Below, one piece after another: positions 1 to 13,100 of a DNA stretch of 64,000 bases. Where the stretch lies: contig OW240916.1 of the NCBI GenBank assembly GCA_933207985.1, positions 295,485,852-295,549,851 of the forward strand, read 5' to 3'. Under the pieces are notes generated by a model. The model had not been told where the DNA came from. It worked only from the letters and a program-made list of their open reading frames with translations, and did not search any database. Position numbers and translations under genes: made by a program. Within the stretch, counting starts at the first letter, position 1; each line of letters starts with the position of its first letter. Origin of the DNA: Pelobates cultripes. Its lineage: Eukaryota; Chordata; Amphibia; Anura; Pelobatidae.

Positions 1-438
1 TTCCATATCTTTTTGTATCTATCCACCGAAGGACCCGAGGGGTTTTCCTTCATTTGGGTTGCTGCCTACCTTGACTAATTTTGTGATTACTAGCGCTGAA
101 TTCTTTTTGTGTTTAGTGTTTGGGTGAGACTGCTACACACTTCGCAAGAGAGGTAATCACTCTAGAGCTTAAACACTACGGGAAGGGACAACCTAGGCGG
201 TAGTAACCCAGCTACTTGTGGGTACACCGTCACAACCTGTTTCTGTAACTGGTGGACTAATCTGAAACTGAGATGGATGGGTAAGTGGTGGGGGGAGGGG
301 GGGAGCGGTAGGCTGCAGAAACTCCCCTAGCCGACGGACGACAATAATGCTGTCTGAGCAAGTTTATAGCAAGTTTATAAATGTTTACTATGTACTTTTC
401 AATGTGTTTCTTGTTTTACTTTGGTTTGTATAGTTGCT
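1..438. other. Unclassified spacer
   Basis: No open frame of note. The first 350 bases are richer in G+C than what follows and end in a G-run after a GTAAGT-like sequence near 273-300, which gives it an old-repeat look. Nothing else in the window matches it by eye, so I leave it unclassified. Confidence 0.4.
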
Positions 439-442
439 TTAA

Positions 443-514
443 CCCCTTAAGGACACATGACATGTGTGACATGTCATGATTCCCTTTTATTCCAGAAGTT
501 TGGTCCTTAAGGGG
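443..514. mobile_element. Short palindromic MITE with TTAA target duplication (piggyBac-like)
   Basis: The 72-bp element starts CCCCTTAAGGAC and ends in its inverse, GTCCTTAAGGGG. It is flanked on both sides by TTAA (439-442 and 515-518). A TTAA duplication with C-rich ends fits the piggyBac or Kolobok superfamilies; I favour piggyBac. It has no coding capacity and depends on an enzyme encoded elsewhere. Confidence 0.75.
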
Positions 515-518
515 TTAA

Positions 519-3351
519 AGTGTTTGCTTGCTGGTCTAAAAAATTGTCAAGTGATGCATGTCCCTTTAATTTTGATATTGACCTAGGGCATAGCTATGGA
601 CCTGTGTGTATAATTTTGGAGTTCTGAAAATTCAACATGGCTGCAGAACCATGTGAGAAAGCGATTTTGCATAAAATAATCTAAATCAAGGTCACAACAT
701 AACTTGCCACAGCAAATTAGAGATCTCAGAAGAGGGCTTTTTGTTCTCAATATTGTGTAAAATTGGTCTCAAAAAACCCAAAATGTTATAACAAAGTTCA
801 ATAGTGAAATGCAAATTCAGAAACAATTGACTTGCATTTGGCATTTTGATTTACATATTGACTTGCATTGACAATCCTTGGCAGAGGACCATGCATTTGT
901 GTAAAATTCTGAATTGTCCTAACAAATAATAATAATAATAATCTCAACACAATAGGTCCAGCAACTTTATAAAACAATAAAACAAAATACCTTTAAAAAC
1001 CCTAATAGCAAACTGGTGAGCATTTCGTTTACCAACTGTAATTCACCACCCTGGCTAAATATAGGAATTATCCATTTCACTGCTAGAGCTAGAGATACTG
1101 AAAAGGTATGGCTATGAAGACACATAAAAATTCCACTATATATCCTAGAAAGTGTAATGCTTGAATGAGTTCACGCAGTGAGCGATACAGTGTGTTTATA
1201 ACACTGGTTTAATGTATCCAGCTGGAGTGCAAATTAGAACAGAGATACATTAAATCTCAGACTGACTCATTTAATTAACCCCACGCTGTTTGTGTATCAG
1301 TCTTTCTTTGTGACACAATCATGCTGCCAACTAGGTCCATATCCCAGAAGACTGGATATAACAAACAACACAACATGTATGAATAAAGTGGATATGCCGA
1401 ATGCGTATGAATAGTTGTGTTAGCCCAGTGATACAGATGTAAGGTTACAAAGTATTGCCATATCTCAACTCATGATAACTTTTTCAGTGGAATATTTCTG
1501 TTAGATTTGTCATTTGTAAATCGTCACTCTGAGTTAATCAGATTTAGCGGCTATGGTCCAACGAGTATATTTGACAAAAAATAAGGCTCGTCTAAAACCA
1601 TGACATGTCGCCATGGGGGATATTAATTAGATATGTGTGTTATCTCTCCTGTGGTAGCTAAGACATCTGCACTGCAATTCAGGCTCTAACTGCCTAAGTG
1701 GATGGTTTTGATATTATAGACTTGATAATAGGATCATCTACAAAATTCTGTTATCAAGATAAACATGGTATTAAGATACTGCAATACTCTATTGGTGTTC
1801 CAATCAGCTACAAGCCAGTGATAATGCCATTGCTATCTCTAAGAATTGCACGAGTTGAACAGTTACCTCAACATTGTCCATGTAGGCCATGCTATATTTA
1901 ATGGTATGTCTTAGATGTGTCCAACATAGTTTGAGTATAATGCCTACTTTTGAACTTCAGATTAAAAGGCAATTGTTTGGTATTTTAATCATCTGGTCTT
2001 TGACATTCATTCTCACATCTTTTTGATTCAGTCCAAAGGTTCTTTACCCTGAATCTCCTTATTCCCCAGTTCTTGGTCTCCAATGTTTTTTCTTCCAAAT
2101 AATGTCCCTATCATCCTCTTAACAAAAAGAAATGTAATGACAATGAATACATGTATATGGTATATATTTATATTTATGCACAATAGAGTCACAGATCCAT
2201 ATGCAGATAAACCAAATGTAATTGTTCAGTTACCCTTTAAATATGATGCAATGATAAAAAACTACTACTCCTACTACTAAAAATATAAACATGACCTACT
2301 TAAATAGAAGCAAAAAAAAAAAAAATGGTCTGTGTGAAACGTCTAGCTTGGTTTGCGTGAGAACACAACATTTTCTTGGAAAAAAAGTGTTTCTGCATAT
2401 TAAAGTGTGAATATCTAAGAGCGTCTGTTACAATCAACACATTTGTGAGAGAAAAAAAATCTAGTGTCACTACTGCTAGAATGGGCCAGGGTAAACACTG
2501 TGTCAGCAAAATGTTACTGTGCAGAAATCTATTAGCAAAAACAGTTTTTGGAAAGCCCCTTTTATTACCAATATGACTGCTACAGCTGGGGTAATTGTGA
2601 TATAACTACAACTTGATTGGTATCTCAGTTTAATTTCTAAGCATCATGTTATGAAACTTTTTTTACATAAGAGAATAAGCTGTGAAATTTGATAGAAAAT
2701 AGATAGATAGAAAATGTGGTTGTTTCTCTTGCGATGTATTGACGTTCACTTACTTTGATGCTGGTTTGATTGACATTATCTGTCAAATTGACAAATAGCA
2801 CCCAAATGTAAATTTTCTAAAGGCATCTTAAATGTTTGTTTCTCCTTTGTATTTGAGAATAACGATTCCAACGCATTTTGCGGCAGTTTGCTTTTCTAAG
2901 ACAAGAGGGCTAAGGTTCCCCTCACACATGCTGGCAAGGAAGAACATCTGAAAATGCATGTTTACCAGAATGAAACCCTCCATAAAAAGCTAAAAGCTAT
3001 TACGAAAAACCAGTATGCTAAAGGGAGCCTGCATCTACCACTTGCTGGTGTAACTTGTAGCCACATGAATTTAGGGAGATTCTACTGCTCAAAATCAGTT
3101 TGACATAAACGGGAGAGTAGAGACTATTTGCACCATATCTAGTGCCATAAGTTCTTGTAATTATGGTGCTTTTAGTGTCACTGTGCCCCATTACAAATAC
3201 CATTCAGAATTAAATTGCAATGATTGCATGATCTGTGTAGAGACGATATAGCATTTCTATTATAAAACTTGAAATCTTTTATAAGAAATAATTCTATATT
3301 TAAAGTGAATCTAAGATGCATACTACTCAAGAAGTGCTTTAAACCCTATTT
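519..3351. other. AT-rich spacer without recognised genes
   Basis: All six frames are broken every few tens of codons; the longest open stretches are 60-70 codons with random-looking composition. An (AAT)n run lies at 925-942 and a poly(A) run near 2312-2325. No LINE, LTR or tRNA-like signal was seen. A conserved non-coding element cannot be excluded by reading alone. Confidence 0.5.
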
Positions 3352-3419
3352 GTTTCTATGTATGTGTGTATGCATGTATGTGTGTGTGTGCGTGTGTATG
3401 TGTATGTGTGTATATATAT
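3352..3419. repeat. TG/TATG microsatellite
   Basis: Alternating TGTG and TATG units end in a short TATATAT run that directly abuts the LTR starting at 3420. The array may have grown from the LTR's integration-site flank. Confidence 0.85.
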
Positions 3420-3720
3420 TGTAGCAGAAACCCTAGTCCTAGTAGGGACTCTTCTCCGCTGGATCCACCAAAGTATAATCAGGAACAATAAAACAGCCAA
3501 GTAATATCCCATCTCCTCTCCCGTAACCGGACGACACACAGTTCTGGGAATACAACTGAAGTTTATTTTCACATACACGGCTTTTATGCCCCGTCCCATG
3601 CAAGGGGTTTCACACATAATAATGCAGGGGTTTCAATCCCAGGATCCTCTGTGCCTGAGAGATAATTGCATGAAAACACGCATCTAATGTAATTATCTCC
3701 CAGCTACAGAAAATACTACA
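3420..3720 (-). mobile_element. Solo LTR-like sequence, minus strand
   Basis: Read on the minus strand, the block starts TGTAG and ends CTACA, the expected inverted LTR ends. It carries a TATA-like CATAAAAGC followed about 15 bases later by AATAAA, the usual U3/R promoter and polyadenylation order. No internal retroelement sequence is attached on either side, so a solo LTR left by LTR-LTR recombination is the simplest reading. I could not find a matching 5-bp target duplication, partly because the left flank is a microsatellite, so the edges are provisional. Confidence 0.6.
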
Positions 3721-3807
3721 AAATATCCTGTACCCCAAAAGTAACTCAACCCTATATATATGTGCCCTGGCCAGTCTCCGTTCGTGAGGTTCTTGTGTGA
3801 ACACCAT

Positions 3808-4178
3808 CAGGGCTGGCCTTAGGGGTGTGCGAGCTGTGTGGCCGCACAGGGTGCCATGGACCAGGGGGCACCATGTGGCAGACACAGCTCACACATGGCC
3901 GGGTGACAGGAGCTCAGAGGAGCTAAAACAGGTACCCGGGTGGAGGATTAATTATTTCCTACCAGGTCTATTAAAAAAAAACAACAAAAAAAAAACGAGG
4001 CAGAAGGGGCAGGGCTTAATGAGCGGTGGGGGCAGGGCTTATTGCAAAGTGGAGGCGGGGCTAATACCTAACCAAAGCCCCTAGTAACTGCTGCACAGGA
4101 AGAGGGAAGAAGGATGGAGTCCCTGCTTCCCAAACAACCAACTGCATCCACTCCCCCTTCCAGCCATAATGGAAAGTG
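3808..4178 (+). mobile_element. hAT-like repeat body, left end only
   Basis: It begins CAGGGCTGGCCTTAG, matching the start of the element at 47187, whose 8-bp duplication shows it to be hAT-type. The G+C-rich body ends in GGTAAGT at 4178 and then runs into a minisatellite. An A-rich tract sits at 3972-3996. No matching right end (CCCTG) or 8-bp duplication was found, so the copy is truncated or its right end has decayed. Confidence 0.55.
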
Positions 4179-4505
4179 GTAAGTCTGTGTGTGTGACTGT
4201 GACTGCCTGCCTGTGTGTGACTGTGACTGCCTGCCTGTGTGTCTGCATGCCTGTGTGTGTGTGTGTGACTGACTGACTGCCTGCCTGTGTGTGTGACTGT
4301 CTGTCTGTGTGACTGCATGCCTCTGTGTGTGACTGTCTGACTGCCTGTGTGTGTGACTGCCTGCCTGTGTGTGACTGCCTTCCTGTGTGTGTGTGACTGC
4401 ATGCCTGTGTGTGTGTGTGTGTGTGTGTGTGTCTGTGTCTGCCTGCCTGTAACCGAGTGTGTATGACTGTCTGCTTGTAATGAAGTATGTGTGACTGTCT
4501 GCCTT
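4179..4505. repeat. TG-rich minisatellite (TGTGTGACTGCCTGCC type)
   Basis: About 330 bases of variable units built from TGTGTG, ACTG and CCTG words, following directly on the GTAAGT at the end of the hAT-like body. Two long minus-strand open frames cross it but encode only His/Thr/Ser/Gln repeats, as any such array does. Confidence 0.85.
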
Positions 4506-5363
4506 CAATACTGTCACTGGCTATTACATGAATTTTTCAGAAATAAAAAAATGTTACTTAATAAAAATAAAATATGCGGAATGGCTCAATGCCATGAAGT
4601 AACATTACCTGCTGTGTTTTATGATTGACATTCATTATGTGGTTTATCATTATTTATAGCTGACTGAACTTTCTACAAAAATGCTAAACATCCAACATTA
4701 AATACGAGAGAATGCCAAATAGCCTTAGGTAAATACCTCTTAGAGAAGCTGTCAGTCAGGTCTATTTGCCATTTAATAAATCTTTTCTGGTTACATAACT
4801 TTAAGATTTGAGCAAGTTCTCCTACCCTCTGGCTTCACTGTGAGAATGAACATTCTGCTCTATAACACCAGCAGGTGCCAAGCTTATAACCTACAAATTA
4901 ACACCTGCTTAGCATAATGCCTTGTGCCGTTAATTCAAGACAAGAAATGCAGAAAAAATGTTAACGTTAAAACCGATTCTACTTTTCTCTGGAATCTTTA
5001 GCTACTGTTTTTCATTTCCTATGTCCTAAATTATTTTATTTACAAAACACCTTTGGTGCTCACCGGCGCGGCTGGATTTACATCTATCTGTAGGCATATT
5101 AAGATGCTCCCTGCCGTCCCTCCTAAACCCCAAGGCTCCTGGTACTTATCTCTCCATCTATAAGCCCACTTAAATATCATAAAGGCACATTATAAGCACT
5201 GAAGACAGGTGTCCCCTGCAGGCCTTTTTTGCCTAATGAAAAGTTGTGAACATTCCTATTAATATCATCATCATGAATTAACATGGTCCAAGATTTTAAA
5301 GAACATAGAGCAAATAACTTTTTTTTTAGTAATGTACCAATTTCAATGATAGTACATGAATGC
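4506..5363. other. AT-rich spacer
   Basis: No gene or repeat recognised. The 5040-5230 part is somewhat richer in C and T but has no extended open frame. Confidence 0.4.
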
Positions 5364-5916
5364 TTAAAGGGATACTATAGTCACCAAAACAATGTTAGCT
5401 TAATGAAGCAGTTTTTGTGTATAGATCATGCCTCTGATGTTTCAATTCACAATTCACTGACATTTAGGAGTTAAATCCCTTTTGTTTCTTTTAATGTAAC
5501 AACAGCCGCCTCCACTTGCTGTGACTGACACAACCTGCATAAAAAAATTTGATTTCACTTTCAATCAGATGCAACTTACTTTAAAAGATTCTATCTCCTG
5601 CTCTGTAAATTGATGTTTAATCACACACAGAAGGCTCATGCAGGCCTGGCAAGCTCTTAAACGAGCAAGAGATAAGAAATTCTAAATTAAATAGAATTTG
5701 CAATAAAGGAAGTGTAACCATTAAATTACTCTTTACAGGAAGTGTTTAGGAAGGCAATGCAAGTCACATGCAGAAAAGGCATGACTAAGGCTGCATAAAC
5801 AAAGTATTTAACTCTTAATGGCAGATAATTGAGCTGCAAGATTGCAGCTGCATGATCTATACACCAAAAGTGCTCCTATGAGCTAAAGTTGTTTAGGTGA
5901 CAATAGTGTCCTTATA
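5364..5916. mobile_element. Non-autonomous TTAA-target DNA element (AAGGGATACTATAGTCACC ends)
   Basis: The left end is TTAA followed by AGGGATACTATAGTCACC. The right end is its inverse with a few changes (GGTGACAATAGTGTCCT). Sub-terminal segments also pair: a 'tatagatcatg' word near 5419 and 'catgatctataca' near 5850. A truncated relative lies at 61758-62137 and shares the 'aactcttaa.tggcag' and 'catgatctatacac' interior. It has no coding capacity. The family belongs to a TTAA-duplicating superfamily (piggyBac or Kolobok); the right-hand TTAA has decayed to TATA. Confidence 0.7.
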
Positions 5917-7180
5917 GTGAAATGTATGGAGATTTTTTTTGACTCTGTACGGAAAATTACATCTTTTAAAAGAGCTCCATTTGCCTTCTTGCAAAGTTGG
6001 GCTCTTTTGATTGAATTGTTTATAACATTAATTCATGTTTGAGGCTCTATTGCTGCGATTTCTACATGGAAAATTTTCACCAATTTTGAAAATAAAATTC
6101 CACTAATTTTACTCATTGTTCCTTGGTGGAATTACCCATGATGAGACTTTCTTATAATATGTACCTGCAACACAAAAGCTGAACTGCCTACAAATAAGTT
6201 AATTACCTGCCAAATCCTACTCTGCATTTTGGTCCACCTAGTATATATAGTAATAGAAAGAGTGAACTCTGTTACACATATATATTACTCCAGGCTGCCT
6301 TGATATTCCAAGCTGTCTCAGTAAGATACGTTGACATAGTATTTTAGGCTGAAATGTGCAGGATGTCCACGTCTTGTCAAGTCTTATCATTGTCCATGAC
6401 ATTCCAAATTCCAGCATGCATGTCAATTCTACATCCAAATTCCAGGTACAGTCTTGTATAGTCAAGACTAGTTGAAGAGTGTAGATCCACCCAGTTAACA
6501 ATTGCTATGTTTAAGTATTCAAGCTAATTTTGGTGCCAGTTATCCAAGTCTCGGTCATGTCAGGTAGAGCGTTATTTTACCAGTCTCATTCCTCTTCTCA
6601 AATCAACTATTATAATGAAACTATTAATTCCAGTTTTTTGTACGACATCTGTTCAAAATTAAGCCCCATACAGGCTAAGCATCATGGGAACTGGAGTTAA
6701 GAAACATAACATATAATAACATAACATATCATAACATAACATATAATTACAGTTTTTATTAGTGTTTTCAAATTGTTACTGTTTTTACAGAGATAGTCCA
6801 ATTCGAAGGACAAAATGCAAAGAGTGGAAACTTGTCTACAGTTTGAATGCATCCATGAGAAAATGAATGTCTTATTCTCAGAACTGTATTTTTAACCCCG
6901 AAGTGTCCCTCTGCAGCCCCCAATGAGATGAAGTGGTCAGAGTGACATTAGTCTCCCTTTAAACGGACACTGTTATCACCCAGGTCACTTCACCTTAATG
7001 AAATGGTCTTGGTACAATAGTCTTGGAATTTTGATCCTACAGTGTAAAACATTGCTATTTTGGAGATTCCGCAGAGCTGGTGTTTCTGCTTTTTGCTGCG
7101 AAAACCGAGTCAGACTTGGTTCCTCACGTTCAGTGACCTCACACATTGCATGAGGATGTCAAAAGTTCAATCAATGCTTC
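5917..7180. other. AT-rich spacer with a small ACATAACATAT array
   Basis: Near 6702-6747 the word 'cataacatat' is repeated about five times. Apart from that short array nothing is recognised. Confidence 0.5.
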
Positions 7181-7188
7181 TCATAGAG

Positions 7189-7396
7189 CAGGGGTTCTCA
7201 ACCCAGTCCTCGGGACCCCCTACCAGTCCAGGATTTGGGGATTACCTGGGTGTGTCTAAGGTGATTAGAAAAAGGGGGGAAAAAACACCTTAGACTCAGG
7301 TTTTTTTTTGTTTTTTTAAACACCTTAGACACACCCAGGTAATCCCTAAACCCTGGACTGGTAAGGGGTACTGAGGACTAACGTTGAGAACCCCTG
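7189..7396. mobile_element. hAT foldback MITE with perfect 8-bp target duplication
   Basis: A 208-bp element of two arms of about 80 bp separated by a T-rich loop. It starts CAGGGGTTCTCAAC and ends GTTGAGAACCCCTG. TCATAGAG lies directly on each side (7181-7188 and 7397-7404). Eight-base duplications and CAGGGG ends are the standard hAT signature. No transposase is encoded. Confidence 0.92.
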
Positions 7397-7404
7397 TCAT
7401 AGAG

Positions 7405-10400
7405 AAACACTGGATTCAGTGCACTTGACACGCATGCGCCTCTCATCCATAATAATTACCTAAGAGAAGCACTTGATTGGATGAGGTATCAAAGAGTATA
7501 AGCAGGGATGAAGACAAGATTAGAGGTGGAGCAGGTGGCAGAATCTTAGCACTGGAAACAAGGTTAGTAAAGGGTTAACTACTGTAAATATTTAGAAAAA
7601 AAAAAGGGGGACTGGGTGCCACAAACTGAACTGAATAAAATATATATATTATTTTGGAAATAATAGTTTCCTTTAAGTACTCTTGTACACAATTAAGTAA
7701 TAACTATATATTATTTGTATTATTTATTATTTTATCTTTACATCACTACACAGAATGCCTGCTCCATCTAAATAAGTAATTTCTGAAGTCATCGGAAGGG
7801 CTCCCTTAACATTGTGATCCTGGTCCCTACATTGTGAGTGTAACATATAGTAGTGTGATCCTTTGAAAGCTGAATTAAGATATTGTCTATTCTAATTATC
7901 TTCCAGATACACAGTATTCACCCTTTTTTGTAATAAGCCATAAAGCTGGCTGAGGATCACAGAAAATGTAGTCCAGAAATACATTGAACGTCAAAGTTAG
8001 CCATCGCTAGCATAGGGTAAGCTAGCTGGTGGTACCAGTGAGGTGGGAACCCTAGGAAGCATAATGAATAATGTAACAGGTTACCTTAGTTAAATCTAGA
8101 ACTAAAAAACAATTGAATATAATTGGAGAATGGGCTGACTAGATAGCTATATTTACTACCTATCAATATAGTATTGTACGTCTAGTGTACCACCATACAT
8201 TCTGCTGTTCAGAAGCTGAAAATGTACAAATTGTTACAGGTGTTTGTTTTTTCCTAGAAATGTGATCAGTGACTTATAACAGTCGAATAGGAGGATACAT
8301 AGTAGAGGAACTGTACAGGAGAGATGTAACTTGCACAGCCAGCTTACCCTATGGTCCCTATAGCTAAGATGTTTCATTTGAACAGCAGATGGCTTAAAAA
8401 ATATTAACAGTACAACAGAGAATAGGAAAACTGTAATGGAACTTTAATGGTTATTATTTTGAGTTTACAAAACAATAAACTACAGAGGGAAAAAAAATAA
8501 CTCTTTGGTAGACTACGGACATCATGTAGACATGGAGACAGTGCAGTGTGTGTACTGTGTAATATCGTGATTGCTGATTCAGAAGACATTGCTTATGCGG
8601 AAATGGAATATCTCACCCAAACCTCTACAGAGTGTAAGCGCTGTAAAAAAAATAAAATTAAATAAAAAATCCTATCAGAAACATTTTACAATTTTAAAAT
8701 GGATTTTGTAAAGTATTAGCAAATACGCTAACTGTTATAGCGTTCGACATTATACTGTTCAATATATTTTCTTTAATTATATAGTTGTGAGAACTAAAGA
8801 AATTCAATAAAATTACTGGCTCATGAAACCTAGTGATGGAAAAGTTTTGTCACCGATGATGTCATCACACACATGATTCAATGTGTAAATGCACTGCGAT
8901 ACAGGAGTAGATCAATGAAAAAAATTTATATATTTATTTATGGATTTATTATGGATATTTAAGGTTACGAAGATGTATATTTAAGTGGTACTAAGCACTA
9001 GGCCACCTGCCTACATACTCTACCCATTGGCCATGCAGTACCCATTCTGATCATGCTCCAGTCCAAAACGTGTGCTAGGGTTACACTTGACACATTTTCA
9101 ACATTTAATGACATGTTAACATCTGATGAAGAGCCATTAATAATGTCAGAGTGATCTTAACTCTCCGTTTCCATACCTCTAACCATTATTGGATCAGTGG
9201 GAAAGGGCCTTATATCTTGTGTAAAACACTCATGTTTACCAGTATTACAAAACTTCTGAAGAAGAGTTATCAACACGTTAACAAAACAACTGAACATTTG
9301 ACAAGACCTCCTATAAAGACTTTTATTACATTGTGCAGAACACACCAGTAATGAGTTTCCTGGCAGATTAAGCCATCAGTAACTGAAGAAGATGACAAAT
9401 ATGGTGGCAGAGAAGTTCAGGATGTTAGCATCTGCTTTAAGATCCAGCAGGGTAATAGTGCCAATGTCGCAATCGGATAGTGTCTTGACAATCTACTCCT
9501 CACTGGTCTTACACATTCCCAGCTTGCCCCATTTCAGTCCAAATACAGGATCCCCTGAATAGATACTAAGATTTACACTAATCTTCATACCAATCACAAC
9601 TTCTTCCACTCTACGAACTTGCTAGTTGGGCTCTTTTATGGGTGTTTATTGGGCCCTTAAATGAGATTTCCTCGCAATCCTTCCAGATCCAACCAGCCTA
9701 TTTTACCAAATGTATAAATATACATGAGAAGCACATTTAAAATAAGAGTTTATTAATTTAATTAATTCATTCAACTAATGTATTAAGTAAAATTCACAGA
9801 ATCACACTTAAGTTACCATGGCCACTACAAAAGCTTTTGTCTTGCGCTGATCTCCTTGTCTCCACCCAGCAGCTGCTTGTTGGCTGCGGTGTGTGAAACT
9901 ACAGTGGTCATTTGATTTATGCATGAGTAGAGGTCATTAACACTACAGTTGGCTGGTAAAGGCCAGCTGATTAGAAGGACAGTCCAAGAGTCCTCAGTCC
10001 GTGACCATTTCAGTCTGCTCCAGTTGATGGTTTATAGATGGGTAAAAGAAGTGTTAGACCTGAGAACATATTAGTCAATGGTTTATGAATTTTTCCTGTT
10101 CCTTCCAACTCTTGACTGATGATCCCATGCATAAAATTACATTTCCAGCTACAACCACCCACCTCCCTCTATCATTAGATAAGGCACAGTTAATGTAGTA
10201 AGACGAATTGCCATCACAAGCACTGGGTAGATAGGGTTAGGAATGGCTAGGGTCAAAGGAAGTATAGCAATATTTGGAACATAAGTACATCACAGAGCAC
10301 ACTGCTGTTTCCTTTGTCGTTACAGCATGGAGTACTACAGTGTATACAGGATGTGTAATGACACCAGCCGTAATAAATAGTGCTATTCTAGCAGCTAAAC

Positions 10401-11057
10401 AATTAAATCTCAACAAGTATAAAGTAAATCTATCTACTGGGATTAGACACAGCAGAGTGCAACAATAAAAGGACCCCCATCCTTTCAGATAGGGGTTATT
10501 ACTGCTGGAACTGCTTGCTACTGCAATAGATGTGTCATCAGTGACAACAATGCTGCAGCTATAGGTAATGGAGAGAAATCTGTGTCTTACTATTTCCTTT
10601 TCAGTTAGGATGTGGATAATGTCGCAGCTTCAATCTGCCCTTATTGTTGTTCTGTTGGTTGTTTGTTTCTTCTTTCGGTGAACAGACAGGGCCCAATTGG
10701 ATCCTCAGGGACTCAGCATGCTTCATGTTGGTCAGTTGAGTGAATAAAAATCCCTTCTTCAAGCAATCTAGTGCTCATTACAATGGTGCCACTTTTCAAA
10801 GCTATAGTCAGTGTGCTATGAATATTTACCTAAATGTAGTTTTAAGGAAATCCTTGATAAAAACTATAATAAATACTTTCTAAAAGGCAAAATATTCATC
10901 CACAGATCCTTACATTACTTTGTGGGTGGGAAGGGTGACCAATCATCTCCAAAATCATTTATAGGGATAGTTAGTTTGGGTAGTGGTCATCTTCTGCTTG
11001 GGATGTAGAGTAAACACTTTGTCAACTCTGACAACATATATCTTCCTTGGGGTGGGT
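7405..11057. other. AT-rich spacer, 3.6 kb, no recognised feature
   Basis: Short A/T-rich words, scattered poly(T) tracts and broken frames throughout. No LINE, MITE pair, tandem array or splice-flanked open stretch was spotted. It may contain unmasked old repeats or regulatory sequence that cannot be seen without alignment. Confidence 0.4.
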
Positions 11058-11078
11058 AAACAATGTACTAGTCTTTAT

Positions 11079-11610
11079 ATTATTATTATTATTAATATTA
11101 TTATTATTTATAAAGCGCCAACAGGTTCTGCATCACTGTACAATGGGTGGACTAACAGACATGTATTTGTAACTAGACGAGTTGGACACACAGGAACAGA
11201 GGGATTGAGGGCCCTGCTCAATGAGCTTACATGCTAGAGGGAGTGGGGTATAGTGACACAAAAGGTAAGGGTATGGTGAAAAAGTATGTTGCTAGGATAG
11301 TATTCACTGAGAACGTGGTGTTTTGTTTTGATGACAGTTGCAGGAAAGGAAGCAGGGTGCAGGGAGAAAAGCTATTGACAGTTTAATTGATATGCTTTCC
11401 TAAAGAAGTAGCTTTTCAAAGAGTTTTTGGAGCAGAGACTGGGTAAAAGTCTAACAGAGAGGGGAGAGGTGTTCCATAGGAATGGTGCAGCCCTAGAGAA
11501 GTCTTTAAGGTGAGCATCAGAGGTGGGAGTACGAACAGAGGATAGACGTAGGTCTCCGGCAGAGAGTAGGGGCCTAGATGGAACATATTTGTGTATTAGT
11601 GTGGATAAAT
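11079..11610 (-). mobile_element. L2-type LINE, 5'-truncated, minus strand, with coding remnant
   Basis: The minus strand ends in 'gcgctttataaataat' followed by (AAT)n, the usual L2 3' end. Upstream, a continuous frame of about 79 codons (11609 down to a stop at 11372-11374) reads LSTLIHKYVPSRPLLSAGD, then later AAPFLWNTSPLSVRLLPSL and KSYFFRKAYQL. This is the C-terminal tail of the L2 reverse-transcriptase ORF2. Only this last part of ORF2 is present, as expected from target-primed reverse transcription that stopped early. The 'gagcagggccctc' segment in the 3' UTR also matches other L2 tails in this window. Confidence 0.88.
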
Positions 11611-11776
11611 TATTAGTATTATTATTATTGCCATTTATATAGCGCCAACAGATTCTGTAGCGCTTTACAATATTATGAGAGGGATTAAACTATAAATAGG
11701 ACAATTACAAGAAAACTTACAGGAATGATAGGTTGAAGAGGACTCTGCTCAAACGAGTTTACAGTCTGTAGGAGAT
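11611..11776 (-). mobile_element. Second L2-type LINE 3' tail, minus strand
   Basis: It sits directly beside the previous LINE. The minus strand reads 'actgtaaactcgtttgagcag', then 'gtaaagcgctacagaatctg' and 'ttggcgctatataaatgg' followed by an AAT run. It is a different L2 subfamily from the copy at 11079 because the middle differs. It has no ORF2 sequence. Confidence 0.8.
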
Positions 11777-11778
11777 TT

Positions 11779-11809
<31 letters not shown>

Positions 11810-11815
11810 ATATAT
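11777..11815. repeat. (TA)n microsatellite
   Basis: About 39 bases of nearly pure TA with a single TTT interruption, immediately beside the L2 tail. Confidence 0.9.
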
Positions 11816-13100
11816 TGTGTGCCCTGATTAGCTGAATCGAGAACTCTTATTCCAGACTGACCAATGACGCCCCAATTATGCTGCCAAAGGAAGAGTTGCA
11901 CCTCTGGAAGCAAATTGGTTAAGCACTGTGTATGCAATGTTTCATAGTGAAATGCTGCTCGTAAAACCTCCAAGTACCATGACTGCTTCAAATTACAGAA
12001 GTGGTCATGGTGCTTGCTCCTTTAAGGTCCAGCATGATTATCAACTCCAAACCCATGTATACCGTAATTTACTATTGCTGGTGAGACTTTTAAACGCCCA
12101 GCTTCTGCCAACGGTCACATAACAAAGGTAGTAAATACAAGGTCACATTGGGTCCTGGGGAGCCAGTTTTTTTAATATACGTGTTTGGAACGCACCAAAC
12201 TGGATTTTAAATTCACATTTAAGAAAGGCACATAGATAGTCAATCAGTGATAAATCTCATTGAAACTCTACTATATTTGGAACAAAACAGATTTATCTCA
12301 GCTCGTAGTGAGAACTTGGTGAATTTTGCTCATTTACTGCAAATTGACTGATTCTTATCAACAGAAAATGCTCAACAATCACAACTCTTCCTGGAATGCA
12401 GGGTTAGATTATCACTTAAATTAGATTTATATCAAAAATGAAACCAGATAAAATTGTATAGATTTACTAACAGGAAAGAGAAAGTTACATTACACCTCTA
12501 TTGATACATTTAATCATAAAAAATTATTGTAGAACATTGCAATTATAGATACACTGTTAGACACAATAATGTAATCTTTTCTAGTGAGTCGTAGACTTCA
12601 ACCACTGGAGGGCAGCATAATGCTGCTATTGATGGGCTGAGACTACCAGAAGTTTTACCTGTGATAATTACTGTATAAATAATACTTTTCAAAGAGAAGT
12701 CTTAATTGCAAGTCTTAAATTACTGGAAATTGGATACACCAATAGTTTATTAGTAGTCATTAGAAACATACAAGCACACTTACCCTTTAAAACACCAGAT
12801 ATTGCTTTTGCAGGTTGAAATAAAATCTCTTTAAATCTGTTTTAGATTCAGTATACTTCTTATTTCTATCCTGGCTTTGAGTTTGTGGTTTGGATTTTTT
12901 TTCTCGAAGTTAATTGGGTGTATTTACAAACTACATATGCTAATTGACTTTTATATTAATATTAAATAACAGAATACAATATACAGGGTTGTTCACTGAA
13001 GTAGGAATTGGCAAAGTGATTAAACATTTTAGTCCGCAAAAGCCAAGTTAAAACTGCATACATTCTGCCCACCTTCTGTTTCAAGCTTGCCTCGCTGAAA
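11816..13100. other. AT-rich spacer
   Basis: No feature recognised. No frame stays open beyond about 65 codons, and composition is uniform. Confidence 0.4.

Noticed and set aside
4061..4517. 113- and 149-codon minus-strand frames
   Set aside because: They run through the TGTGTGACTG minisatellite; composition only.
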